From Pirellulaceae bacterium (lineage in GTDB: Bacteria > Planctomycetota > Planctomycetia > Pirellulales > Pirellulaceae), in NCBI GenBank assembly GCA_025459265.1, contig JALOQX010000001.1, positions 1 through 64,000 of the forward strand: DNA of 64,000 nt, read 5' to 3'. Below the pieces are notes generated by a model. That model had not been told where the DNA came from. It did no database searches and saw only the letters and a list, made by a program, of their open reading frames with translations. A program made the translations under genes and the position numbers. Shown one piece after another: positions 1 to 8,490 of the stretch; the stretch's first letter is position 1; each line of letters starts with the position of its first letter.

Positions 1-69
1 TCGCCCGCCGTCGCGGGCTCGTCCATCTATCTGCGCACCCGCACCCATCTCTACCGACTTGGCCGATAG
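1..69 (+). CDS. PQQ-binding-like beta-propeller repeat protein, C-terminal end only
   Basis: Only the last 22 codons are in the window, ending in TAG at 67-69. They read SPAVAGSSIYLRTRTHLYRLGR. The pattern of a blade-closing strand, 'G-S-I-Y-L-R-T-x-T-H-L-Y-x-L', is how many secreted PQQ-type beta-propeller proteins end. The family assignment rests on this short tail alone, so nothing can be said about substrate or length. Confidence 0.5.
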   Translation, partial: SPAVAGSSIYLRTRTHLYRLGR

Positions 70-196
70 CCGCCGACGGCATCCCGCGCGCACCTTGGGG
101 CACGCACCCGCGCTTTGCGGGCAGGATACCGATGTGGGCCACGTGTGGCACGCCACCCCGGTGTCGGAGCGCACCGCGCGATTTGTGTGAGACCAG

Positions 197-302
197 ATGG
201 GGGACAGGAAAATGGGGGACAGGAAAATGGATTCTGTGTGATTTTCCTGTCCCCCATTTTTCTGTCCCCCATTTTTCTGTCCTCCGTTCTTCTGTCCTCC
301 GT
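197..302. repeat. Tandem plus inverted GGGGGACAGGAAAAT repeat block
   Basis: Two direct copies of a 15-bp unit (ATGGGGGACAGGAAA) start at 197 and 212. After a short spacer come four inverted copies at about 242-257, 258-272, 273-287 and 288-302; the last two have diverged (CCTCC for CCCCC). The second direct copy (212-227) pairs perfectly over 16 bp with 242-257, so the block can form a long hairpin. Similar GGGGACAGG motifs are familiar as short palindromic repeats in many genomes, sometimes near REP-associated transposases; that link is not shown here. Confidence 0.75.
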
Positions 303-366
303 TTCCGCCTGTACCGCCCTGGGCACGGGTTGCCCCTGCCCCTAGCGGAAGAGGGGGGGATTTCTC

Positions 367-396
367 TTGACGTTACTTTCTGATCGCACATATACT
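367..396 (+). promoter_or_regulatory. Sigma-70-type promoter for the foldase gene
   Basis: TTGACG (367-372), an 18-bp spacer, then TATACT (391-396). Both boxes are close to consensus and point at the gene starting at 554, implying a leader of about 150 nt. Confidence 0.6.
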
Positions 397-553
397 CCGC
401 GCCCCTGAACCGCAGAGGCACTGCCGGAGCGCGCGCGGTCACCCCGCCAGCACGGAGCCCGGTGGCTGGCCGAGAGCCCAGCGTGGTGCGCGTCCACGGG
501 TCCTGCCGGGGGGAATACGCGAAGACCCAAACATAGCTGAGGGAGAGACTGAC

Positions 554-2503
554 ATGACACGCCAGGATGGTGGACACTGCCGGACGAGCGGTGGGTTTCC
601 GAGCCTTCGCCTGCGGTGGTGCGTGGGAGTTGTGGTGTTGTTGGGGGCCTGTGGAGTGCTGCGCTACATGTGGGGTGTGTCGTCCGCCGAGGCGCAGCCG
701 CCGCGTGAGCGGCAGCGCGTGCCGGCCGCGCCTGCGCCAACGACCTCCAGCCAGCCGGCGGCGGCGGCTGACGCGCCGGCCAAGGTCCCGCAGGTGGTGG
801 CAACCGTTAACGGACAGCCAATCACGCGCCAGGAACTGGCTGATGAGTGCCTCCGCACGTATGGAGCTGACGTGCTGGAGAGCATCGTGAACAAACATCT
901 GATCTGGCAGGCCTGTCAGGCCCAAGGGGTGAACATCACGGATCAGGACGTGGAAGAGGAGATTGGGCGGATGGCGACCAAGTTCGGGTTGTCGCCCGGT
1001 CGCTGGTTGGGACTGCTGCAGCAGGAGCGGGACATCGCGCCCGAACAGTATCGGCGGGAGATCATCTGGCCGACGTTGGCGCTGCGCCGTCTGGCCGCCA
1101 AGGAGATCGTCGTCAGTCCGGACGAGCTGCGGGAGGCGATGGAGACGGAGTTCGGGCCGCGCGTGAAAGTCCGGGCCATCACGGTCAGCTCGAAGCCGCG
1201 CGCGGAAGAACTGCGGGCGCTGGCCGTGGCGCAGCCCGAGCAGTTTGGCGCGTTGGCCAAGGAACATTCGGAGGACCAGAGCGCCAGCGTGCACGGGCTC
1301 ATTCCCCCGATCCGCAGGCATGTGGGGGACGAGAACATCGAGCGGACGGCCTTCAGTCTGAAGGAAGGCGAGATTTCGCCCGTCATTGCGGTGGCCAACC
1401 AGTATGTGATCCTGCAATGCGAGAAGCAGTTGCCCGAAACCTACATCGCGCCGCAGTTCCGCGCTGACGCGGAGAACCGCATTCGGGATCGCGTGCAGGA
1501 CCAGAAGCTGCGGTCGCAGGCGGCCACGCTGTTTCAGCGACTGCAGGCGGCCGCGCAGGTGGTCAACGTGTACAACGACGCGACGTTGCGCCAGCAGATG
1601 CCGGGCGTGGCGGCCACGATCAACGGGCAGAAGATCTCCCTCGATCAGCTGGCCGAGGAGTGCATCATTCGCAATGGCAAGGCCGTGCTGGATGGGGAAA
1701 TCAACCGGCGCCTGCTGCAGCAGGCGCTCAAGGCGAAAAGTCAGCAGGTGGCCGAGAGCGACATTGACCAGGAAATCGCCCGCGCCGCCGACGCCTATGG
1801 ATACGTCACACCCGGTGGCACGCCCGACATCGCGCGGTGGCTGCAGGATGTGACGAAGGAAGAAGGGTCGACGATCGAGTTGTACGTGCGCGACGCCGTC
1901 TGGCCGTCCGTCGCACTCAAGAAGCTCGTGAACCAGCAGGTGGAAGTCACCGAGGATGACATCCAGAAGGGGTTCGTATCGAACTATGGACCGCGGGTCG
2001 AGGTCTTGGCGATTGTGCTGAGTGATCATCGCCAGGCCCAGAAAGTGTGGGAGATGGCCCGCGACAATCCGACAGATCAGTTTTTTGGCGAATTGGCGCA
2101 CCAGTATTCGGTGGATGCCGTGTCGCGTGAGAACTTCGGCCGGGTGCCGCCGGTGCGGCAACATGGCGGTCGACCGGAGCTGGAGAAAGAGGCCTTCGGA
2201 CTCAAGCCGGGCGAGCTCTCCGGCATTGTGGCGTCGGAGGACAACTACATCATCATGCGGTGCACGGGCTTCACGACGCCGGTCGTGGCGAACCTTGATG
2301 CCGAAGTCCGCCAGGAGCTGGTCAAGGACATCCACGAGAAGAAGATCCGGCTGGCCATGGCGGCCGAATACGATCGACTGCGCGCCGCGGCGCAGATCGA
2401 GAACTACCTGGTCGGCACGTTCCAGTCGCCGCGCAAGGCCCCGGCGGCTGCGGCGCCTGGAGGCGCGACGGCCGCGGTCCCGGTCAGCAGTCCGCGGCGC
2501 TAG
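554..2503 (+). CDS. Peptidylprolyl isomerase, parvulin/SurA type, with two tandem modules
   Basis: This 649-residue protein is probably an envelope foldase assisting extracytoplasmic protein folding. A hydrophobic segment around residues 17-36 looks like a signal anchor or signal peptide, followed by a Pro/Ala-rich linker. Two homologous modules follow at about 75-330 and 345-610. Each opens with an '[18 protein letters not shown]' strand and SurA-N-like helices, then carries a PPIC-like domain in which '(L)IPPIRRH' and 'VPPVRQHGG' precede 'AFSLKEGE'/'AFGLKPGE'. The internal duplication suggests a gene-internal tandem doubling. The ATG at 554 has a GGGAGAG ribosome site 8 bp upstream. A Pro/Ala-rich tail ends the protein. 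Client proteins cannot be told from sequence. Confidence 0.85.
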   Translation: MTRQDGGHCRTSGGFPSLRLRWCVGVVVLLGACGVLRYMWGVSSAEAQPPRERQRVPAAPAPTTSSQPAAAADAPAKVPQVVATVNGQPITRQELADECLRTYGADVLESIVNKHLIWQACQAQGVNITDQDVEEEIGRMATKFGLSPGRWLGLLQQERDIAPEQYRREIIWPTLALRRLAAKEIVVSPDELREAMETEFGPRVKVRAITVSSKPRAEELRALAVAQPEQFGALAKEHSEDQSASVHGLIPPIRRHVGDENIERTAFSLKEGEISPVIAVANQYVILQCEKQLPETYIAPQFRADAENRIRDRVQDQKLRSQAATLFQRLQAAAQVVNVYNDATLRQQMPGVAATINGQKISLDQLAEECIIRNGKAVLDGEINRRLLQQALKAKSQQVAESDIDQEIARAADAYGYVTPGGTPDIARWLQDVTKEEGSTIELYVRDAVWPSVALKKLVNQQVEVTEDDIQKGFVSNYGPRVEVLAIVLSDHRQAQKVWEMARDNPTDQFFGELAHQYSVDAVSRENFGRVPPVRQHGGRPELEKEAFGLKPGELSGIVASEDNYIIMRCTGFTTPVVANLDAEVRQELVKDIHEKKIRLAMAAEYDRLRAAAQIENYLVGTFQSPRKAPAAAAPGGATAAVPVSSPRR

Positions 2504-2540
2504 GCCGACCCTCACCGCCGCGCGGGTACTGGCTCCCGAA

Positions 2541-2572
2541 ACGCCCCGACGCCGCCTACAATGTCGGGGCGT
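2541..2572 (+). terminator. GC-rich hairpin between the foldase and aminotransferase genes
   Basis: A 10-bp perfect stem (ACGCCCCGAC at 2541-2550 with GTCGGGGCGT at 2563-2572) closes a 12-nt loop. There is no T-run, so it is at best a weak terminator or transcript-end stabiliser. The loop contains TACAAT (2557-2562), a possible -10 box for the downstream gene. Confidence 0.4.
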
Positions 2573-2615
2573 CCGCGTGGAGCTTGACCACGATATCCTG
2601 GCGATCGAACGTCCG

Positions 2616-3845
2616 ATGAACGATCAGAATGACCCGCATCCCCCGCCGTTCCCGGTCCAGCTGGCGACGCGCGTCCATCGACTCCCTCCGTACATGTTCG
2701 GCCGCATCAACGCGCTGCTCTACCAGAAGCGCCGCGCCGGCCGGGACGTGATCGACCTGGGGATGGGCAACCCGTCGGATGCGCCCGAAGAGCAGGTGAT
2801 CGAGAAGTTGGCCGAAGCGGCGCGCGACGAGCGGAACCACGGCTACAGCGACTCGAAGGGGATTCTGAATCTCCGTCGGGAGGTGGCCAGCAAGTACCTG
2901 ACGCGGTATGGCGTGCGACTGGACCCCGCCTCCGAGGTGATCGTCTGCCTTGGTTCCAAGGAGGGCTTCAGTCACATGTGCCTGGCCCTCATGGGGGCGG
3001 GGGACACGGCCATCATTCCTGCGCCGTACTTTCCCGTGCACATGTACGCCGTGGCGCTGGCGGCCGGCAACGTGATCGCCCTGGAAGTGCTCGACAGCGA
3101 GAAGTTCCTGTCCAATGTCGCCTACACCTGCGAGCATCTGTATCCGCGCCCGAAGCTGCTGATCGTCAACTACCCGCATAATCCCTCGACCGCGACGGTC
3201 AGCGCCGAGTTCTTCGTGGAGATCGTGCGGCTGGCCAAGCGGTACGGGTTCCTCGTGATCAGCGACTTCGCCTATGCGGATGTGGCCTTCGATGGTTACC
3301 GGCCACCGAGCTTTCTGGCGGCACCCGGTGCGGTCGATGTGGGCGTGGAATTCACGACCATGAGCAAAGGGTACAATATGGCCGGCTGGCGCGTCGGCTA
3401 CTGCTGCGGCAACGCGGAGATGATTCGCGGGTTGGGCATCATCAAGGGCTACTACGACTACGGCATGTTTCAGGCGATTCAGATCGCGGCGATTGTGGCA
3501 CTGCGCCACACGGAAGCGGCCGTGGAAGAACAATCGGCCAAGTACCAGCAGCGACGCGATGTGCTGGTGGAAGGCCTGCGCCGGATCGGGTGGGCGGTCA
3601 GTGCGCCGCGGGCCGGGATGTTCGTGTGGGCCAAGGTGCCGGACCGCTGGTGCAAGGCCATGAGCACCATGGACTTCGCGATGCTGCTGCTGGAGAAAGC
3701 GGACGTCGCGGTCAGTCCGGGGAGCGGTTTCGGGCCCGCTGGGGAAGGGTTCGTGCGGATGGCGCTGGTGGAAAACGAAAGCCGTCTGCGACAGGCGGTG
3801 CGCCAGATCGGGCGATGTCTGCAGCGAGAAGGCTGCACGCAGTAG
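2616..3845 (+). CDS. alaC: PLP-dependent aminotransferase, AlaC-like (glutamate-pyruvate type)
   Basis: This is a fold-type I aminotransferase of 409 residues that resembles E. coli AlaC along its whole length, so transamination between alanine/pyruvate and glutamate/2-oxoglutarate is the best guess. Seen motifs are '[11 protein letters not shown]' near the N terminus, 'GSKEGFSHM', 'NYPHNPST', '[13 protein letters not shown]', and '[15 protein letters not shown]' with the PLP lysine at residue 251. A C-terminal '[19 protein letters not shown]' segment carries the substrate-carboxylate arginine. The ATG at 2616 is chosen because homology starts at about residue 10; the frame is open far upstream only because it runs antiphase through the foldase gene. 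LL-diaminopimelate aminotransferase is a related alternative. Confidence 0.85.
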   Translation: MNDQNDPHPPPFPVQLATRVHRLPPYMFGRINALLYQKRRAGRDVIDLGMGNPSDAPEEQVIEKLAEAARDERNHGYSDSKGILNLRREVASKYLTRYGVRLDPASEVIVCLGSKEGFSHMCLALMGAGDTAIIPAPYFPVHMYAVALAAGNVIALEVLDSEKFLSNVAYTCEHLYPRPKLLIVNYPHNPSTATVSAEFFVEIVRLAKRYGFLVISDFAYADVAFDGYRPPSFLAAPGAVDVGVEFTTMSKGYNMAGWRVGYCCGNAEMIRGLGIIKGYYDYGMFQAIQIAAIVALRHTEAAVEEQSAKYQQRRDVLVEGLRRIGWAVSAPRAGMFVWAKVPDRWCKAMSTMDFAMLLLEKADVAVSPGSGFGPAGEGFVRMALVENESRLRQAVRQIGRCLQREGCTQ

Positions 3846-3893
3846 CGGTGCGTCGACGGCGATCGGGTCCTGGGCGAGCCGGCCACCGCTCGT

Positions 3894-4127
3894 TATAATC
3901 CCGCCGCCGACTCGGGCGGTCAACAATTGAGGGCTCTTGTTCGCCGCAACAAGAGCCCTCAGGGTTCAGGCTGCCCGGGTAGCGGAGGTTAGTCCGTTCC
4001 CCGGAGACCCACAGCCGTATTGTGGGTATCGGGCCACGACGCGATGGGACTTTAGCGGGAAAGCGATCTGCGGCTTGGCGCGGGCTCGACGCGAGCCCTG
4101 AGGGCCGCCTTACTGGCGGAACGAGGC
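3894..4127 (+). promoter_or_regulatory. Possible carA promoter -10 and structured 5' leader
   Basis: A perfect TATAAT lies at 3894-3899, without a good -35 box. Transcription from it would give a leader of about 220 nt containing three hairpins: 3928-3961 (14-bp stem), 4008-4026 (CCCACA/TGTGGG) and 4082-4098 (GGGCTCG/CGAGCCC). No known riboswitch or attenuator family was recognised. A regulatory role for pyrimidine or arginine control is inference from position only. Confidence 0.4.
3928..3961 (+). terminator. Perfect 14-bp hairpin in the carA leader
   Basis: TGAGGGCTCTTGTT (3928-3941) pairs perfectly with AACAAGAGCCCTCA (3948-3961) around the loop CGCCGC. No T-run follows. It may terminate the aminotransferase transcript, protect its 3' end, or act within the carA leader. 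Confidence 0.5.
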
Positions 4128-5261
4128 ATGATCACCCAACCGGCAAAGCTTGCCCTGGAAGACGGAACGGTCCTGACCGGGATCGCGCTGGGCGCCCTGG
4201 GCGAAGTGGATGGCGAAGTCGTTTTCAACACGTCCATGACCGGCTACCAGGAGATCTTGACCGATCCGAGTTATCACGGCCAGATTGTCACGATGACGTA
4301 CCCGGAAATGGGGAACTACGGCGTCAATGCCGAAGATGTCGAGAGTGCCCGGCCGCGCGTGGCGGGGTTCATCGTGCGCGAGCACAGCCGGTCGCCGAGC
4401 AATTTCCGCGCTCAAGGAGGACTGCACGACTACCTCCGGGAGCATCAGATCGTGGGACTGGCGGAAATCGACACGCGATCGCTGGTCCGCCGCATCCGGA
4501 CACTCGGCGCGATGAAAGGTGTCCTCTCGTCGGTCGATCTGGACGATGCCCGCCTGATCGATAAAGCGCGGGCCAGCCGCGGACTGGTGGGACGCGACCT
4601 GGTGCGGGAAGTCGTGCCGCAAGGGACTCGCGAGTGGCGCGATTCGCTCAGCGATTGGGCTCATCTGACCCCGCCCGCGGTGCCGGATCCGGCCGACGTG
4701 CCGCATGTCGTGGCGCTGGATTTCGGCATGAAGTGGAACATCGCCCGGCACCTGGTTCACGAGGGCTGCCGCGTGACGATCGTGCCGGGCACGGCCGGGG
4801 CGGAGGAGATCCTGGCCTTGCGGCCGGACGGGATCTTTCTGTCCAACGGACCCGGCGATCCGGAGCCGGTCGATTACGCGATCCGGTCGATTGCGCAGCT
4901 GCTGCCGCAGCGGCCGATCTTCGGGATCTGCCTGGGACACCAGCTCCTGGCCCTGGCCTGCGGCGCCAAGACCTTCAAGCTCAAATTCGGCCACCGCGGC
5001 GCCAACCAGCCGGTGTTGAATCTGGAGACCGGTGCGGTAGAGATCACGGCGCAGAATCACGGGTTTGCCGTCGAGGAGTCGTCGCTGCCCGCGGAACTGA
5101 CCATCACGCACCGGAACCTGAACGATCAGACCATTGCCGGGCTGCGCCACCGGCGGTTTCCCGCCTTCAGCGTGCAATACCACCCTGAGGCATCGGCCGG
5201 CCCTCACGATAGTCGCTACTTGTTCCGGCAGTTTCGAAGCCTGTTGGTGACCAGGGCGTGA
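4128..5261 (+). CDS. carA: Carbamoyl-phosphate synthase small subunit
   Basis: This is the glutaminase subunit (377 residues) that supplies ammonia to CarB for carbamoyl phosphate, the shared precursor of arginine and pyrimidines. The N-terminal CPSase small-chain domain covers about residues 1-150 ('GEVVFNTSMTGYQEILTDPSY'). The class I glutamine amidotransferase domain follows, with 'LSNGPGDPE', 'FGICLGHQLLALACG' (nucleophile Cys268) and 'QYHPEASAGPHD' with the catalytic His/Glu. The ATG at 4128 has GGAACGAGG just upstream. carB is not in the window. The last 95 bp overlap the 3' end of the convergent GAP1-like gene. Confidence 0.95.
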   Translation: MITQPAKLALEDGTVLTGIALGALGEVDGEVVFNTSMTGYQEILTDPSYHGQIVTMTYPEMGNYGVNAEDVESARPRVAGFIVREHSRSPSNFRAQGGLHDYLREHQIVGLAEIDTRSLVRRIRTLGAMKGVLSSVDLDDARLIDKARASRGLVGRDLVREVVPQGTREWRDSLSDWAHLTPPAVPDPADVPHVVALDFGMKWNIARHLVHEGCRVTIVPGTAGAEEILALRPDGIFLSNGPGDPEPVDYAIRSIAQLLPQRPIFGICLGHQLLALACGAKTFKLKFGHRGANQPVLNLETGAVEITAQNHGFAVEESSLPAELTITHRNLNDQTIAGLRHRRFPAFSVQYHPEASAGPHDSRYLFRQFRSLLVTRA

Positions 5262-6165
5262 ACGCGTCGGCCGCCGCGGGCTGATCGAGGCGGGCCCATG
5301 CCTGCTCGGCCAGGATGTCCGTGTCCGTCTCGTCGGTATCCGTCGCGGCCTGCACCACGTCGGCCAGGGTGGAGAACTGCTGGGTCCGCAACAGATTGTA
5401 GACGACCAGCGGCCAGCCGCCGTGGGCGGCGAATTTGGCCGGCACGTCGTGGCAGAGATCGAGTGTGGTCAGGTGCAGCAGCCGCAGCGCCTGCCGCTGT
5501 TCTTCCCGATCCGCGGGCAGGACGGCCCAGCGGTAGGGACGGCGCGGTGACACGCGCAGGCCGGTCGTCCACGAGAACTCCGCGCGGCGCTGCGGCGGGA
5601 GCAGGTTGAGCAGACCGGCCAGGAGCAGCCGCGGTCGAACCGGGGCCACGATGCCCAGCAGTTCTGTCTGGAGCGCCGCGCAGACCAGCGCGGTCAGACG
5701 CTCGGGGCCCAACGCCTGGCACAATCGTTCGATCTCGGTCACCTTCACCGGCGAGGCACGTCCGAGGATGGGCACGGGATCGAGATGATCCGGCACGGGT
5801 GACAGCACGGTGGCCCGCCCGGACACCACCAGCGCCTCCAAGATGCGCAGCGGGTGGTGGTGAAACCGGGCCAGCAGTGCGTGCGGGAGCAGAAACGACT
5901 GCGTGTACACGCGACAGCCGCCGCGCCCACTGTATTCCCGCCCGGCCGACACCGTGCGGGAGAGACAGTACAGGCCACTTTCCAGACGGTGAAAACTGCA
6001 GCTCTCCGCCGCCGGGCCGGCATCGTAGAGCGAATCGTGCGCGGGGCCCCACTTGGCCAGCTCCCGCTGCTCGTCACTGGTCACGCCCGGGCTGGTCGCG
6101 GCAATTTGGTACCCCTCGTTGCGACCGCTGCGGACCGACGTGAAGATAGCCTGTTCGACGAACAC
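5167..6165 (-). CDS. GAP1-N2-like GTPase-associated protein
   Basis: This 332-residue protein opens with 'VFVEQAIFTSVRSGRNEGYQ' followed by 'IAATSPGV' and 'WGPAHDSL'. That opening is typical of the GAP1-N2 domain (GTPase-associated protein 1), predicted to partner TRAFAC-type GTPases in bacterial conflict systems. The middle half is alpha-helical-looking and Leu-rich, with 'RPRLLLAGLLNLLP' and 'FSWTTGLRVSPRRPYRW'. The GTG at 6165 is preferred over longer frames because GGGGGGAG lies 6 bp upstream and homology starts there. It is last of four same-strand genes, 86 bp after the GTPase gene. Its last 31 codons run antisense through the 3' end of carA, so the natural C terminus may be shorter. 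The family call is from recognition; biochemical function is unknown. Confidence 0.65.
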   Translation of the reverse strand: MFVEQAIFTSVRSGRNEGYQIAATSPGVTSDEQRELAKWGPAHDSLYDAGPAAESCSFHRLESGLYCLSRTVSAGREYSGRGGCRVYTQSFLLPHALLARFHHHPLRILEALVVSGRATVLSPVPDHLDPVPILGRASPVKVTEIERLCQALGPERLTALVCAALQTELLGIVAPVRPRLLLAGLLNLLPPQRRAEFSWTTGLRVSPRRPYRWAVLPADREEQRQALRLLHLTTLDLCHDVPAKFAAHGGWPLVVYNLLRTQQFSTLADVVQAATDTDETDTDILAEQAWARLDQPAAADAFTPWSPTGFETAGTSSDYREGRPMPQGGIAR

Positions 6166-6251
6166 TCCGCGCTCCCCCCTCAGCCTCAGAGCCCTCTGCC
6201 GGTTGTGCGGATCGGACTGGCGCGCCTCTCCCGGCCGGCTACCCCCGCTCC

Positions 6252-7160
6252 TTACTGACCGATCTGGTGGACCAGCCAGCGAAATGGCTCGATGACGCCA
6301 CGCGGCTCGACCCGCAACGGGACCTGGCGGCGACCGACGAGTTCCAACTGGAAGGCGCACGCGCCCGCCACACCCGACGCGAAATAATGCGTCACGGCGA
6401 ACCGCTGTTGGCAATGCTGCCAGAGGCCCGGTGCGTGCTTGCGCGCGAACTCCGCCGCGTCGTCAAAACACGTTTCGCATTGGTCGGCTTTGGAGAAAAT
6501 GATGGCGATCGGCCGGCTGGGAAAGCCCCGCTTCGGGTCATCGTCCAGCTCGCACAGATAGGTCAGGATCTTCATGGCGAAGAAATCCTGGTCCTTCTCT
6601 CCCTCCATCAACCGCACGGCGTCGACCAGGATCATCACGCCGGAACATTTGGTCAGGAACGCGCGAATCACCGGATACGTGTGCGGATGATCGACTTCTT
6701 CCAGGATGGCTTCGCCGGACAGGTCGGGGAGGATCAGTTCGATCGGATTGCGTTTCTTGGCCGCCCGCACCTGGCAGTGGATCCAGTTCCACCGATCCGG
6801 CTCATTGGGGGTCTTGTCGGGGAACTCGCAGTTGGCCAGCGCCGACATGGTCAACTGCTGCAGCGAGACGGAAAACGCGCCGCGGGCCAGCAGTTGCAGT
6901 TCGTCGTTGGTGCGGGAGAGCATGTCGGTGAGCATGCCCAGGTAGACCGTCTTGCCGGCGTCGGCCGATCCGATGGTCGCGACCAGCTGGGGCGGAATTT
7001 TGCGCATGTTCGCCTGATGGGCCAGGGCCATGGGGGCCTGGCAATGGCGGCAGACTTCGGCATCGAAGCTGTTGCCCCCCTCGCAGATGTAGCACGGCAC
7101 CTGGACGGAGTACTGTGCCAGGCGATACGAGTCCATCGGTAGGACACCCTTGCTGGTCAT
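6252..7160 (-). CDS. TRAFAC-type GTPase with N-terminal zinc ribbon (double-GTPase-like)
   Basis: This 302-residue protein carries a CxxC...CxxC zinc ribbon (Cys23, 26, 37, 40). A GTPase core follows: Walker A 'GSADAGKT' (64-71), a switch II-like 'LPDLSGEAI', and a guanine-specificity 'FSKADQC'. There is no signal peptide or membrane segment, so it is cytoplasmic. The ATG at 7160 has GGAGGAATTCGT ahead of it and overlaps the stop of the FGE-like gene (ATGA), so translation is probably coupled. GTPases of this kind next to GAP1 proteins are predicted signalling cores of NTP-dependent conflict systems. Which subfamily (DO-GTPase1 or 2) needs a profile search. A housekeeping vesicle-like or motility role is not excluded. 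Confidence 0.75.
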   Translation of the reverse strand: MTSKGVLPMDSYRLAQYSVQVPCYICEGGNSFDAEVCRHCQAPMALAHQANMRKIPPQLVATIGSADAGKTVYLGMLTDMLSRTNDELQLLARGAFSVSLQQLTMSALANCEFPDKTPNEPDRWNWIHCQVRAAKKRNPIELILPDLSGEAILEEVDHPHTYPVIRAFLTKCSGVMILVDAVRLMEGEKDQDFFAMKILTYLCELDDDPKRGFPSRPIAIIFSKADQCETCFDDAAEFARKHAPGLWQHCQQRFAVTHYFASGVAGACAFQLELVGRRQVPLRVEPRGVIEPFRWLVHQIGQ

Positions 7161-8413
7161 ACGAATTCCTCCCGGGCCGCCGCGCCGCAGCCTGCCAGTT
7201 CTTCACCGCTCGCCTCGTGCAGCTCGCTCAAGTCCGCCGAAATGACGTCGCAGAGGGCCAAGGCGCAACGAAAGCCAATGTTGTGTTTGCGGTTGATGGG
7301 ACTCTCGCCGCTCTGGAACTGACAGGTCGCCTGCGTCTCGAAGTAGGTGTCGAACGCCCCGCCGCGGATGCTCTTGAGCGGGTTGGTCGTTTCCAGACGG
7401 CGGGCCGAAATGTCCCACGCGCCGAAATTGCTGGTCGTCCACTCCCACACGTTTCCGATCAGGTGGTAGATACCCCCTACGCTGACACCCTCCGGGAGGT
7501 CGAAGACCGGGACGGTGGTGCCGGGGCCCGACCCCCACAGATTCACCAGCTCGCGGTCCATCGTGTCGCCCCACGGGAATCGGCGCTGCATGGGCCGCGT
7601 TCCTTGCGTGAGGACGGGCCAGCAGCCGGCTTTGACCCATTCGGGGTCGGACGGGAGTCGTTTGCCGCACCACCGCGCGAAGGCAGCGCCCTCATACCAG
7701 CTCACGCCCACCACGGGATGGTCTTCCAGGCCTGGCGGGAAGTCCCCGTCGTGCCAGAAGCGTGGTCCGGGATGTCCGGTGCGATCGACGAAGTCGAGCA
7801 CGGCGGGCCAGATGGTGGCATCCCACAGGGGCATGTTCTGGTAACCGCCGTCGGCGACAAATTCCTGGAACTGGCGGTTGGTGACGGGGAAGCGGTCCAG
7901 GTACATGGCGTCGACGTGGACGAGCCGTTCGCGGGCCGCGTCAGCATCATCCCGATCGGTGTTCTGGCGCCACGGCTGCAGCAGCACGTCGCCTTCCGGG
8001 ACGATGCCCATGGCTTCATCCAGCGCACGCAGCGCCGCCTGACGCTGGTCCGCCCGGAGGCTGGCGGCGATCTGCGGGCGCAGCAGCAGTGCGTAGCGGC
8101 CCTGGTCGAGCATGCGTTGGGCCAGGGAGGCCGGATCGTTTTCGTCGTACACGCGTCGGATGGTGGCCGGCGCGGTCCGGATCGGTGCGCCGGACTCGGG
8201 CACCGGCTTGCCGGGAAGCGCGGCGTGCCCGCGATTTCGCCGGTCGGGGGGGGGGGACGTTGCGCGGGCTTTCCACCCATACCACGCGGCGAGGGGGACG
8301 AGCAGGAGCAGTGGGATGCCGGCCCAGAGCCAGGAGGCGAAACAGGCCGTGCACCCGGCGGCGACCACGGCCGCCGCGCTGGCCAGGATCAGGAGGGACG
8401 TGGTGTTCTTCAT
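7157..8413 (-). CDS. Membrane-anchored FGE/SUMF1-like domain protein
   Basis: The start at 8413 gives 418 residues. The N terminus has two hydrophobic stretches (about 5-45), and the rest is probably outside or facing the periplasm. The C-terminal two-thirds is a formylglycine-generating-enzyme-like fold: 'VTNRQFQEFV', 'PVVGVSWYEGAAFARWCGKR', 'LPSDPEWVKAG', 'FPWGD', 'GNVWEWT', 'SIRGGAFDT' and 'NIGFRCAL'. The copper-binding Cys pair of true FGE, which sits just after RGGSW, is not present in register; only a displaced 'QATC' is seen. A ligand-binding rather than sulfatase-activating role is therefore more likely. A GTG 33 bp upstream (8446) is an alternative start. It overlaps the GTPase gene by 4 bp. 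Confidence 0.75.
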   Translation of the reverse strand: MKNTTSLLILASAAAVVAAGCTACFASWLWAGIPLLLLVPLAAWYGWKARATSPPPDRRNRGHAALPGKPVPESGAPIRTAPATIRRVYDENDPASLAQRMLDQGRYALLLRPQIAASLRADQRQAALRALDEAMGIVPEGDVLLQPWRQNTDRDDADAARERLVHVDAMYLDRFPVTNRQFQEFVADGGYQNMPLWDATIWPAVLDFVDRTGHPGPRFWHDGDFPPGLEDHPVVGVSWYEGAAFARWCGKRLPSDPEWVKAGCWPVLTQGTRPMQRRFPWGDTMDRELVNLWGSGPGTTVPVFDLPEGVSVGGIYHLIGNVWEWTTSNFGAWDISARRLETTNPLKSIRGGAFDTYFETQATCQFQSGESPINRKHNIGFRCALALCDVISADLSELHEASGEELAGCGAAAREEFV

Positions 8414-8490
8414 GGTTTCGCCACTTATCGAGGGTCTGAGCCCCACCGCGAGCGTTGCACGCGGGGATCCGCGTCGCGCGCGCGGCGCGT

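Larger units (their letters stand above)
70..553. other. Non-coding gap with repeat block and promoter
   Basis: No convincing gene was found between the propeller gene and the foldase gene. Short open frames here overlap the repeat block and have no ribosome site or recognisable sequence. The gap holds the GGGGGACAGG repeat block (197-302) and a good sigma-70-type promoter (367-396), leaving a roughly 150-nt untranslated leader before the next gene. Confidence 0.6.

Noticed and set aside
197-302. Possible CRISPR array
   Set aside because: The repeat unit is 15 bp and tandem without spacers, with inverted copies; no cas genes nearby.
2022-2615. Long N-terminal extension of the aminotransferase frame
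   Set aside because: Overlaps the foldase gene out of phase and is Arg-rich; real homology begins after ATG 2616.
3960-4127. Known riboswitch or PyrR-type attenuator before carA
   Set aside because: Hairpins are present but no family consensus or T-tract terminator was recognised, so it is listed only as a structured leader.
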